In this document: positions 22,420 through 34,157 of the stretch, one piece after another | How positions within the stretch are numbered: the stretch's first letter is position 1 | Layout: each line of letters begins with the position of its first letter | Origin: Ilyonectria destructans | Lineage: Eukaryota; Ascomycota; Sordariomycetes; Hypocreales; Nectriaceae | Length of the DNA: 64,000 nucleotides | Direction: 5' to 3' | Assembly: GCA_020740775.1 (NCBI GenBank) | Contig: JAHEWK010000005.1 | Span: 62,001-126,000 of the forward strand | Made by a program: the position numbers and the translations under genes | Notes under the pieces: model-generated | Database searches by the model: none | The model's input: the letters and a program-made list of their open reading frames with translations, nothing else | What the model was told of the DNA's origin: nothing

Positions 22420-25373
22420 TCATGTTGCGAACGTCCCGGGTCGCGGACCAAAGTATTGTCCTTCTGACACCTTCAACCTTGTACAAGCCTCAACCTCACA
22501 CCCGCTGTCTGCGTTGTTGCCAATCCAATCAATATCCGCCCCATGATAGCTCACAGCAAAAAAGATAACAACAGCGCTGATAGCAATGGCCGCCTGCCAA
22601 GAAGCCGAGAGGACGTAATTGTACTTGGACCAGAAAGCGAGATACCTCTTCCGAACGATGACCCACGAGATCCAACCAGGCAGCACAGCCGGCCACATGT
22701 AACCTAGGTTGTAGGGCGACCAAGTATGACCACCGCTAAAAATGACGACTGGATGGATCTTGGTGAGCCAGTGAGTCTTGGGGAGTCTGCGGATGGCATA
22801 ATAGTAGAGGATAGGAAAGGCCAGTCCAACGGGAAATGCGGCGAGCATTGCCGTGTACTGAGCGCCCCCGCCAAAGACCTTGCGAGGTGCAAGTGACCCA
22901 AAAAGAACAGCAGCAGTGAAGTAGCTCTCAACACCCGGGCAACTGAACTTGTCTTTTTGGTCGCTTTCGCAGATGTCGGGGATGCTAGTGATTTGGAAGT
23001 TCATCACACCGGTGCAGACGATGGCTGAGACAACAGCTAGAAGGTATCAGCAAAGTTTCGAGATATTTGCAGTCATGCATCACTTACTCGCAACCGTCTG
23101 GCACCAGAAGGTTTGGCGCTGGGGGACTTTGAGGTAATGGCCAAGTTTCAGGTCGTTGGCGAAGTCGAGGGCGTGCGCAACTGTTACATATCCAAAGCCT
23201 TTGAAGAAGTTCATCTATAACAATCAGTATTTTCTTGGAAACGATCGGGTTAAAACGCAGGACTTACAGCCAAGGCATTGCCGGGTTGCCATGCTCCGCC
23301 AATAAATTCCGCAAGAACATTGTATTCGACTTCAATTCCAGTGGTGGCAAATATGATACCAGTAGGAATGGTAAATAGTATGGCGAGCGCAACACCAAAG
23401 AAAACAGTGCCCACACTTGTGTGAGTCGGCCAGCCTGCCACAGAGGCAATGCCTAACGCAATAGCGACAATCTAGAAGTAGAGCCATGTCAGCAATTTAG
23501 GCCCGTTCCTATCCCTAGTTGGGGTGTCAAATGATCCTTACGTTGAGAATAAGATACCACCACTCTGGGACTTCGCGATATGTTTCCATGAGCCTTGTGT
23601 GTACGTCCTTGAAGGCGTTGTGCTCGGTCTTCTTCGTGAGCCTATTCCATAAAGACCTGAAACCCAGCTTGATGTCATTCCAGTGCCAGAAGATTGTATA
23701 GGATATAACAGCGCTATAGACAGCGAAGAAGAAAACACTGATATGGTAAGCTTGGCGCAATTGAATAAGGTGAAAGGAACGTACTAATAGGTCACAGATG
23801 AGGCTGCAATGTAGACGGGGCTGTAGGCTTGGTACTTTTCTTCGTCCAATAAGCCATTCTCGTCCAGAATTGACGACACGTTGTATTTCATGCCGTTGTG
23901 ATCGAACATCGTATTGGTGTTAATCGGAAGATAGCCAGTGTTATATGTATTGGACCAGTTCATTGCAATGATTGTTACACCACCAAGTAGGGCACCGATG
24001 AACATGTTGAGGGTGATGTGAAACGGCACCAGCAGAGGCTCGACGTTGTAAGTGACAATATTCCAGTCCATAGTGGGAAATGGGTTGAAACCAAGGCCTT
24101 TCTTCAGGCCTGTAATAGCGGTCAGAGTGAAGTTCTCGGGTGCGATCCAGGCCAGCCAGTTGAAGAGTGAGACGGCGCTGACGATGTGTTCGGGGAACCA
24201 AAACCATACGAACATGGCGGCAAATGATAGCAAGAAGAACTTGTATCGGGACATGCTGTACATCTTCTTGAAAGGGCCCAAAACCGCAGAATTTTCCTCT
24301 TTTGATAGTTAGTCAATCGTACCAAGTTTGAAGCTGGAGTGTTTCCACACACCATTGTGCAGACTTTGGTTGAGGGCAACGGTGGCAAGCGAGCGGGGCC
24401 AGATGCAGTACGACGGGTAAACTAGGAATTGTCTGGCCAGTCCTGCCAGTCCAAAACCCATTAGATTCATAGATAGCTATTTCAGTCAGCCTTGAACACC
24501 AGGACCTAGCTAACGGCTGGGTAATTATCTCACCGAAAGACAAATTTGAAACCCAAAAGAGGAGGCAAATTCCAAGTTGAAGTACTTTTCCAGCCAACTG
24601 GTGAAGATGATATACCGTGAGTGAGGCAGGCCCGTCGCAACATTCGCCATGATGGAGATGAGCATATGTTCCTTCTGGTTGAATTTCCCAGGGTTTAGCA
24701 TGAGTTTCGACCCGAAGAGCGTGAATGCTCCCACAGGCATCCACTTCTCCCATGCCTTGCCTAACGGGAATGAAAGCACTTGTACGACCGGGGCCTGTAG
24801 TCGAATGGACGGCTGGCGGACAGAAAACAGCTGGTTCACAAAGCTCAATAGAACAACGAATAACAGTCCAATCACCCAGGCTCGGATGGTCCCGACTGGT
24901 GCGGAAGTGTCGTCCTTGTTGCTCACAACGGCACGAACTTCGGCGTATGGCGAATTGATGGTAAGGAGTGAAACTTCCGTCTTGATGTCGGAGATGAGAT
25001 CGGCATGTTTTTCGGGATTTTCGAATAGGGCAACGTTAGCGACAAATGCTTGGAGACGGACGATGGAGTTCGAGTTGAAGTTGGGGTCGTTTTCGTGGAA
25101 GTAGAGAAGGCTCTCGGCTCTCTGGGGCTTATGTTAGGAAATGTAATGAGCTAGTTGCGGTTGATGGTGGTAGCTTGCCTTCTTAGCCTCTTCAAGATCC
25201 AAGGTTCGACCATACTCTGCGGCCTCAAGAACCTCGTCCGGGGTAGCCCCTAAGAGTCTCGATTTCATCGCGATCGACTCTTGGGTCGAATTGGCAGTTG
25301 AGTCTGAATACTCCGGGGTCTCTGACGGCTGGATGCCATCCCCCAAAACGACCTTCTCGGGAAGGACACTCAT
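22420..25373 (-). CDS. Oligopeptide transporter (OPT family)
   Basis: The start is at 25373 (MSVLPEKVVLGDG); the stop at 22420 follows GQYFGPRPGTFAT. Several exons encode a multi-pass plasma-membrane proton/oligopeptide symporter. Recognisable OPT blocks include LNPGKFNQKEHMLISIMAN (about 24660-24720), a WFPEHIVSAVSLFNWLAW segment, GLGFNPFPTMDWN and the near-C-terminal SGGHTWSPYNLGYMW. The first junction appears to use a GC donor: KK/GCAAGC at 25178 to CCCCAG at 25122 (57 bp) restores EEAKKRAESLLYFHEN in frame. No CCTCGG site was seen upstream, so it is probably outside the lipid regulon. Fungal OPTs carry small peptides, glutathione-like compounds or siderophore-type ligands; the substrate is unknown. 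Confidence 0.9.
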
Positions 25374-26951
25374 GCTGGAAGGTGGACAATCGAATGCCCT
25401 AACATGCAGACTTACTGTGCTTCGCAATTCCTGGAGCATCAACTGCCTGCCTTGGAGATCATATATACGCCCTGTTGAACGCCCTTGACCTAGTGCGGTG
25501 CTTTCTCGGACGATCCGAAGCGATCAGATAGGTTTGGGCGGAACAGTGGATTGCAAGGAGCGATTGCGTAAGCACAGACATGCCCCAAACACGAGATTTG
25601 CCTAGTATATCCCTCATGCCAAGTGCATGGGTCCTCCCTAGCTCACGGTCAGTCCGACGGCTGGTCCAACTTCAACTTGTCGAAGGGGGCAAGAGTGTTT
25701 CATGGCCTGGATATTATCGAAGACGGCGCTCAAGGTGATGTTTTTTTCAGTAGGTAAAATTTGACTCTTTATTTGGCAGAAATTGTAAACATGGTTATTT
25801 GAAAGTATGTTTCCTATTGCGAATTGTTTTCCATTGTCCACAACTGCTCCACCTTGTTTTACCTCAGAGCTCTACACACCCAATCACATAACTTATATAG
25901 CTGAGCAAACTCGGCCTTATGCTGATCAGTCTTGCATCCCTTGCGATAGAAATGACCGCCGATTGGGTCACGCAAGAATTAAAGTTGTGGGAGGGATGAA
26001 ACGTTGAATCGACATTTAAAGTCACGATTGCGTGCTGAGGACGGCGTGTGGGCCTCTGATAAACTTGGCGGCAGACAGGGATAAGAAAGCACTACGCGTA
26101 CGCAAACTCGATTGATAAACAACTCCAGAAAAGCTCAGCGTCACATGAGCTGACACTTATTGAGAGAACTAATAAGTGGCATCTTTAGATGGAATGTTTC
26201 TGTAAATTTTCTCACTCTCTTTCTCTTTTATTTGCCTCTACATCATGGCCTTCTGGCTGATAATTGTTGCCGCTGTTGGAAAGTGCCCCACTTGAAAAAT
26301 CGAAATTTCGATATGGCGAGAGCGATCCCTGGAAGCACATAATATTCAAAGAAATTTCCATTATGTAACACCAGGCTCAGGGCAATGGCATAGTTGGTAC
26401 CCCTTACAATTACGCCCGTGCTACGTCGTGCGTAGAGGCTGAAAAGCATGGCAAACCATAGGCGGAATATGAATTGTGTGCTCGGTGTAGTATAACAACA
26501 ATCCTTCGCTTCTTCGAGATGGTCCAGCTACTCTCGGAGACTTATTCCTATTCATTGCGAAAATTAATTAACAATGTCAAGATTCTTGGTGCCTCTTAGT
26601 ATAATAAATACAGCAAAGACTTTTCAGAGTTTTGTGATCAAAATCAAGTGACGGTAAATAAAAATAGATTGAACTCTAAAATTAACCATATGGTAAGATC
26701 ACTTTCCTCTTAGGGATCGATCCTCAATTACGTTACTCATATCCCTGCCTCATCCACATCTACGAGCAAGGGCACTGTCTCATCCGATGTGCCCGACCGT
26801 CGCCCGGCCATAGTGCTGTGGCAGACATGACAAGCTAGGGTCTCAGGTAGCAAAGAATAGGGATCTCCCTATAAAAATTGTATTTCTGTGAGGTGAAATT
26901 GTCTTTCATACACGATTCTATATGCTCTTCTGTTAAGGCACTATTCTGAAT
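25374..26951. other. Divergent intergenic region, no gene seen
   Basis: This 1.6-kb AT-leaning spacer separates the OPT transporter from the secreted flavoprotein. It presumably holds both promoters. I found no CCTCGG hexamer and no convincing coding segment. Confidence 0.4.
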
Positions 26952-28262
26952 ATGAGATTCCTCTACACTCTTGCACTCTCCGCTCTTGCCTCTCTTGGCG
27001 ATGCTGCTGCTATTACCCAGGGGAATTCTACATCTTTTGAGCCTACGTACGATGCCATAATCATCGGAGGCGGTCCTGCTGGACTTTCAGCTCTGAGTGG
27101 ACTTGCTCGCGTACGCCGCAAAGTTCTTTTAATTGACTCGGGGGAGTATCGAAATGCTCCCACCCGTCATATGCATGATGTTATTGGATTTGATGGTAGG
27201 TGATTCTTACTTCTTCAATGCAGCAGATATTAATCAAATGCAGGTGTCACTCCAGCGTACTACCGCTGGGCGGCTCGTGGGCAGCTCTCCCATTATGATA
27301 CCGTGTCAATGGTCAACGGAACTGTTACAAAGATCGAGGCCCAGCAGAACAATACTTGGTTCTCTGTATCAGCCAACTACGTGAATGAGACAAAGACCTT
27401 ATCCACTAAGAAGGTTGTCCTCGCCACTGGCCTAAAGGATATTCTCCCTAAGACACCTGGCATTGAGGAAAACTGGGGCAAGGGCATCTACTGGTGCCCT
27501 TGGTGCGATGGCCATGAACATGCAGACCAGTCTCTGGGACTCCTGGCTTCTTTGGATAAGATACCCGGGCTAGTCCGTGAGATACTGACCCTAAATAGGG
27601 ACATTGTGGCCTTTGTCAATGGTACTGATACAAGCGAGTCCCGTGAAATTGCGACAAAGGATCTCCCTAAGTGGGAGGCATATCTTAATATCCACAACGT
27701 CACAGTTGACAACAGAACAATTACGGATATTCAACGACTTCGAGAAGGGACCACTAGCCATGAGGACCCAAGCCTTCCTACCGCCCCTGAGAATGACTTA
27801 TTCGAGGTCAACTTCAATGAAGGCCAGCCTGTTCATCGCGCTGCATTCTTAACCAGCTTTGAGGATGAACAACGATCCAGGGTTCCCGAGGAGCTAGGCG
27901 TGCGGTTATACGGTGGACGCCTGGCGGCAGACTCGGCCAATGGTTTAGTCACAAACATCCCCGGCGTGTATGCTATTGGTGACGCGAACTCGGATAATGT
28001 CACCAACGTCCCACATGCGCTCTTCAGCGGCAAACGAACAGCTGTGTTCCTACATGGTGAGCTTTCTAGGTTACATCAGGGTGTGCTTACATGCGCTAAT
28101 GCTTTAACAGTGAGACTCGAGCGTGAGACACAAGCAGATGAACTTGCGGAGGTGGACGACGAGCCTGAGAAACGAGATATCCACTTAAAGGCTCGTGAGG
28201 TTTGGGAGAGAGTTAATGGCCAGCCTGGTGACTTATTATATGCAGGGGACTTTGACCAGTGA
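26952..28262 (+). CDS. Secreted thioredoxin-reductase-like FAD oxidoreductase with CPWC motif
   Basis: Exons 26952-27195, 27244-28056 and 28111-28262 total 1209 nt, giving 402 residues. A signal peptide is evident ([20 protein letters not shown]). The FAD-binding motif is [14 protein letters not shown], the redox-active pair is [11 protein letters not shown] at about residue 175, and the second FAD motif is [12 protein letters not shown]. This matches the low-molecular-weight thioredoxin-reductase family that includes dithiol oxidases such as GliT/HlmI; here the disulfide is CxxC plus Asp. Secretion implies thiol-disulfide chemistry in the secretory path or cell wall. Multiple N-x-S/T sites support a secreted glycoprotein. 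No biosynthetic partner is adjacent; both flanks are AT-rich. Confidence 0.88.
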
Positions 28263-29141
28263 AACAGTGAATATTACTGCACTAACCTCTTAAGCTCTTT
28301 CTGTAGGCGCCTATTGAATAGCCTGTTGCTGAATTGTGCTGTAGATATAAGATTGGGCAGATTATATTACGCAATGTTAGTTAAGAAGTATTAGTTTAGT
28401 ATTAGTATTATAGATAGCAGATAATAAAGTTTAACTACTAAAACTGATTTAACTTATTATAGAAGTAATATATAAAACTATTATAAGTAAACAGTATAAC
28501 TATATTATATTAATAAAATTAATTAATAACTTACTATATTTAAGCTGTAAAAAGCTTTATCTACTAATAAAGTTTTTTTATAGACTACATTTCACTTTTT
28601 AAAATTATCTAATATCTTACTTCTCTACTTAAAGTCACATCGTGCAAGTATTCTCAAAAACAGACTTAATAGTAGAGGAAGGTTGTCATTTAACCTGGGA
28701 GGCAAGTTATGCAAGACCCCGATAACTAGACACCGAATATCAGTGCCGTCAGAGCGATGGTGAACTTTGCGCTAGCAACAGGTCGACATCAAACACAAGC
28801 AAGATAGCGTGAGAGAGAATCAGATAAGAGGCTACAAAATGGTTAAGGCCACAGTAACGGCAGCCTTGACTAACTCACAGCATCTAATCTCGTGCCACCA
28901 CTATCACCAGGACGCGCTTCAGCCGCCAAAGATAGGACGCTGAACACTTGGTGGATTCGGCCACTAATTTGCGTGCTACTAACTGCACGAGTCTAAATAC
29001 CCTTACAATAACATTTGCGATTTTCTGCGATACATTCGAATAAGTTTAGAGCATAAATTTTAAGTGTAGTGGAACCTAAGAGTTCGGGCCCTCGTTCGTA
29101 TCGCCGACCTAGGAATGTCTTCGACAGCTCATGCTTCTGCC
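28263..29141. repeat. Very AT-rich spacer
   Basis: Bases about 28370-28620 are composed almost entirely of A and T, with TTATA/TAATA runs. The remainder shows no coding potential. It looks like eroded repeat DNA flanking the hydrolase-ubiquitin gene. Confidence 0.5.
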
Positions 29142-32100
29142 TTACTCATTGAGATACGACTCGTCCTCGGGACTCTCAATCGGACTGAAGGTATCGTCCG
29201 GATCTAGAAGAACCAGAGGGAACTCGAATCGCTTTGTTAGAGCATCACTTAGGCCCTTTGTCACTTGTTCTTCCTCGTCCCCGTTGGCATCCTCTTCTTC
29301 ATCTTCGACATCATGGTCCTCGCCAAGCCTACCCCAGGCCCCGGACTTGAGTAGTCCCATTTGTGGCACTTTCGCGCGGCTATGTCTCACGCCGCTCACC
29401 GGAGCCACTTGACTGACTCTGGTGTCCTCCAGGCCCATCAATTCTTTCCACTGTCCTGTCACACCCAGAGCCTTCGACTCATCACGCCACAAGTGGAAGA
29501 ACGGCAGTCCCATCGATGCGTACGTCTCAGCTGTGATCGGCGTGCTGGGTGGTGGCAAGCCCGCGACGTTCTTGAAAGTCTCCGCGTCTATCAAATGCAG
29601 ATGGATAATCTTGGAGTTTGCCATGTCCCAAGTGCGTGGATTGTTAGTGTCTGGTTCGATATGCTGGACGATAGAACCGCCAGCTCCAAGACTGAGCTCG
29701 TCGACTCGGTCCTTATCAATGACCGTGACATTATATGGGTCTTCTACCCCGTATGTCGATTCGCCTTTATTACATCCTAGTCAGCAAGCAGCAAAAGCAA
29801 GTCTCTAGATTTCATTCCGTAAGAAGAGACGACACATTCAGGATCGACATACCGTCTCCTACTACCTTGCCTCCCAAGGTGATTATCTGGTCTAGCATTG
29901 GGATTCCAAACGCCGAAAATATGTATCCTTTTAGGGTGCTGATGGTGGGACAATCCTGGTCAACATTAAATAGCTCCCCCATGTAAATGAAGGTTAGATA
30001 GACTACTCCGCCGCCTCGTAATCGAACAGTCAAGTGTAATGTCGATTCCTGCCTTGCAGTTAGCACCAAGCCTTACTTTTGAGGGTGGAAAGTGATATGG
30101 GACCTTTTGGATATTGTATTGGGAGATGGAAACACCTATGAGCTGTGTTAACACTTCGGCTCAACTAGTGACGGGAGTGAAAACGAACCATCTCCTAACT
30201 GTCGCCCTGCAAAATAAGGCGTTGGCGATTAGGCGGGGTACCTTCTCTCATTTGAATTTGATGCTTTAGCTCGAAAATGGTCATGCTAGGCTCTATCTCT
30301 GTCAGAGTGATGGTTTTCCCCGTCAGTGTTTTTACAAACAACATTATCCCACGGAGGGGGGTCGCCTCTAAATCGACGACGTCTTGAGACGTGACTGGTA
30401 CGGGGCTCTCTGCGATCAGGTCTCCAATGGTTTTGAGCCGTGCAGGACGCTTGGTTGATAGGTCCTTGAAGTGGATAAATTCGCCGACCTTGATCTCGAG
30501 TTCTTCGGGCGTCTGGAGAACATCCAGTTCTCGAGTAGTGCTGAAATCGCCTGGTATATTAGACATAAAGTACCTTGACTTTTTTTGTGGCTTTACAACG
30601 TCCTTGCTGGTGCTCGCAAACAATTCGGAGACTTCGAGCTTGGGGATGATTTGCAGCTGCACTCCGCGAACGGCATCTTGCCCTGTGACCTGCCATTCAA
30701 CAGACTTGCCGATCGGTCCACTGGCTGACAATTTTGGAGCTTCTTCCGAGCGCTTTACTTGGCCTCTCGCCATACTGATCTGTCGTGTGTCGGCTTGGCG
30801 CGGTGGCGCGGTTGGTGTAGCCACAAATTGGCGAACGATCCCGGGACTGATTGCGATGCCATCGAGCCATTTCTGCTCCGGAAGGACAAGATAGTCTTGC
30901 TTTGGTGTAAGGTTGTTCATGTATCGTAACAATGAACCAATGTCGCCTGAAGGGGACTCTCCCGAGATAGCGTTTACGCCTCCTACAAACGGTCGAATCA
31001 TAAATTGCTTGTTGTCGCTGCAATTGAAACCAATCCACATTGCCTCCATCTCTATGACCCACGGTTAGTATATGCATGTATTAGGCGTTGGGGAATAAGG
31101 CTACACATACGGTAGATAGGGAGAAACAAGCCGCCTTTCGCTACAACCGACACTGGAAGTTTGTGGGTGAAGGGGCGAACATCAAATAGAGGGAATCTCC
31201 CCAGGCCTGGAGGAAGACAGTATGACGTCCCATCCTCAGGGACCCTGACGGTTCTGTGAAACGAAATGCGCATGCTCGCCTTGCCGTTTTGGCCAACCAT
31301 GATGCTGCTAGATGCGCCGCCTGTGAAAGGTTGCCGTACGCCCTGGACCACTGGCGCGTCTATCTTTGCGTCGATGGGGTTTGGGACTACACGGCTCACA
31401 AAAGCGGCAATGGTTTGACGTCGGTTGATCTTGAATCCTCGAGCACTATCGTAGCATGGCCTGCCGTCTGTAACCTGCAAAGGAGTAGTGGACGAGTCTA
31501 CCCACGTGTTCGAGACGACATGACCAAATGCCCTGAAGCTATTACGTCCGATATCTTCGAGGCGAGTATCCAAAGGAAGGCTGAGGATATCCGATGACGA
31601 GTTCCAAAGACCCGTTTTCGCCCGGGAACCAGTTATCCTGATTTTTATCATATCAGGCTTCGCCTGTCCCTCGAGATGCTTACTTGGGACTTGCGCGAAT
31701 GGGCCTAATAAAGAAGATAAAGCCCATTTGCTTTGCTTTTCCATCCAAATACGAACATGGCTCGTTATAGTTGGCGAAGACGCTGCAGTGACGGATCGTC
31801 CGAATTCCACTGTTGATCGTTCAATGTAGTCTGTAGGTTGCAAGAAGCTGTTTACTGAAACCGTCTGTTGATGCGCAGTGGTCATGGTATTGACCGTGGT
31901 TAGAGTGGCTGTTACATATTCCAGTTAGTCACATATTGACCACAGCTCGAGCTTCCATCAGACTGTGCTGTTGGAGCACTTACCTTTTAGTTCTAAACTT
32001 CCTGAGACAAGTTCTTTGATTGCTCCCTCCACTAGAAGGAAGTTCTGGCTCTCTTTGCTCTCAAACCGACACATGTTGCGATGATGGGCGTGCATGGGAT

Positions 32101-33322
32101 AAACCCTCTCATTTGGAAGACCGAGTATTGCTGAGTGCTCAGGGACGACCTGAAGGTATGTTAGTGGATCTCCTTGGCTCTGGGTTAGATCTTCATACAA
32201 GACTCTCCAATGGCGGCTCAATCAACTGTTCAGTGAATGTCATAATCTTCAGCCCGCTGCTTCTATGAAGGAATTGACGTGATATCTCCGTCAGCATGTC
32301 AGAGTTGGAATCTAGATTGCGAAGCAGGGCCTTTCGTATTTTATTCTTGAACAGGACGTGGTTGATGATATTGACGAGCATCAATGACCAAGGGATAAGG
32401 TCTGATCCACGATGCGGTGTGCCCATGAAGACAATGCCCCTTGTGGAGTCTAGAATGGTTCCGTAGTCATGTGCAGCCTCGTGGGCCATTACTAGGGCCT
32501 ATGATTGCTGTTAAAATGGTAGCTTCTTAAATCTTCTGGGCTCCAACAAACCTTCTTGATGATGATGCCTCCCAGACTATGCGCGATGAAGATGATTGGG
32601 CGGTTCTTTGCCTCAGTAGAGATGAGAAGTGATTCTTAAATAATTCCCATGACACAGATGAGATACACGTACTTCAGGGCTGCTACGAACTAGCCGCAGG
32701 CGGTTGAGAAGGTCAATCGAAAAGTTTTCAACTCCGGCGATGGATCGAGAAAATGCTAGCCCAGAGTCGTATCCGAATGTCATAATGCGACAGTTAGGAA
32801 GAGATTCTGGGAGGAAATCCTCTAGCCAGAAAGAACCTGATTTCAGCTCGGTCCATGTCTTTCTCGCTGATCCCCTCAGCCCGTGGACTGCGACGATGCT
32901 TGGCGTTGCTTAGCTACTGGTGACTCGCACGATGGATGGAGAAAGGACAGTGCATACTCGGCACTGATGGTCAAGGGAATGGTAGAGAGCTCTGGGGTTG
33001 GATACAGAATAAAGAGACCTTGCTTTTCTTGCTCGAATTGATGCGGTATACTTGGCTGACTAGGAGCTGGCTTGGCGACTGGGGAGACGTGTTTCTCAGC
33101 ACGAATATTGCGTTCGGTTGACTTGAGATACCCGGGGCTTAGAGTTAGGGTTGATGCCGATGCTGAAGCTGATAGCAGCTGGTTGTTTGACTCGTCACTC
33201 CGAATCCTCTTAGTCAAGCCCCTTGATAGACCACCCACGTTGGCTTGTTCATCGCCGGTAGTAGCCGCACGCTCGCTTCGTTTGGGCTTTTTGGAAAACA
33301 GTGCGCGTACCCGTGAAGGCAT
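29142..33322 (-). CDS. SERAC1/SesB-like serine hydrolase fused to two ubiquitin-like domains
   Basis: About ten exons give roughly 1,200 residues from the start at 33322 ([18 protein letters not shown]). The N-terminal third is an alpha/beta hydrolase: [11 protein letters not shown], then [15 protein letters not shown] (nucleophile Ser in HSLGG) and [14 protein letters not shown] 75-bp canonical intron (31983-31909, GTAAGT...CTAAC...ACAG) joins this in phase to a long region with [19 protein letters not shown] and [11 protein letters not shown]. That region ends in a ubiquitin-like fold ([20 protein letters not shown] ... [13 protein letters not shown]). A second, weaker ubiquitin-like unit follows ([13 protein letters not shown] to [12 protein letters not shown]), then a C-terminal [20 protein letters not shown] block and an acidic tail. 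The first exon junction (32964-32909) uses a weak GTGCCG donor. In fungi such lipase domains are effectors of STAND proteins; the fused protein may be an immune or cell-death effector (inference). Confidence 0.7.
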
Positions 33323-34157
33323 TTCGGCTGGATCGACAAAGTGCTATTGCCTTTGTGAAGATTAGAGCGGAATGCTGCACCTGAGTTGAAGCGGTTTTAC
33401 GAAGGTGCGAGATACGAGCTTCCGTGCGGGGTTTTTGTGTTGCCTGAGGCAGACTCGAGAGCGCTGCTGTTCTGCCTGTTAGGCTGGGTAAGGCAAACTA
33501 TAAGGCAAACTAGAGATAGGAAGCTGTCAGAGGAATCTGGGTACGGGGCCTCGGAGGTCGAGGCCCTCAGCTATAAGGTTATCCTTTTAGTCATCTCGGA
33601 TAGATTCCTAGACGCATTCATATATACATTCCTTAGGATACTACGGTCTACACTTATTTAGCCTTAGTAAGTAGAGTATATAGCAGTATATAAATCTAGC
33701 TCGGTCCGGGGTCTCAGAGATCCTGGACACACAGACACAATTCACTCGCTTTGATGCATCTTACATCCTATCCCTATAAGCCTGCCGCAACAGAAGCCGC
33801 GTGGGCGACCTAACTCTATACGTCGAAATGTGCCCTGCCATCCGCCATATCCCAGCCAGACTAAGACACGAGACACGGTATTTTGGACGTACAAATAACA
33901 TACACTGAAGAATTGGATTAAACCTGGCTTGGAGTAAATAATGCTACCAACAAAGCTTAAAATGGATTGTGTACAAGGAGAGACGCGACTATATACTTGG
34001 GGATACCGGGTAGGTGATAGTGTGCAGGTCTCCCTAAGTCCACTACTCAGTCAGTTTTACTTTTGAGCAAGTTGGTCGACTTATAAGTCAATATACAAGA
34101 ATTAGCCGAATATGATAGGCACGCCTGTGCGGTATTATATATAGAACCTCACACTGT
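33323..34157. other. Intergenic region, no gene seen
   Basis: This is the upstream region of the hydrolase-ubiquitin gene. A short open frame at 33386-33661 has no recognisable domain and was not called. The right half is AT-rich. Confidence 0.4.

Noticed and set aside
30181..30239. A 35-bp GTACCC...TTGCAG segment resembling an intron within the ubiquitin-like domain
   Set aside because: It is shorter than the window's other introns and encodes [11 protein letters not shown], which matches ubiquitin and is therefore coding.
31886..31957. Treating the hydrolase and the ubiquitin-like protein as two genes
   Set aside because: Only 72 bp separate stop and ATG, and a canonical in-phase intron spans the gap, so one gene is favoured; the two-gene view is kept as the refutation test.
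33386..33661. A 91-codon open frame upstream of the hydrolase-ubiquitin gene
   Set aside because: No domain, signal or conserved pattern is seen, and it sits in a region grading into AT-rich DNA.
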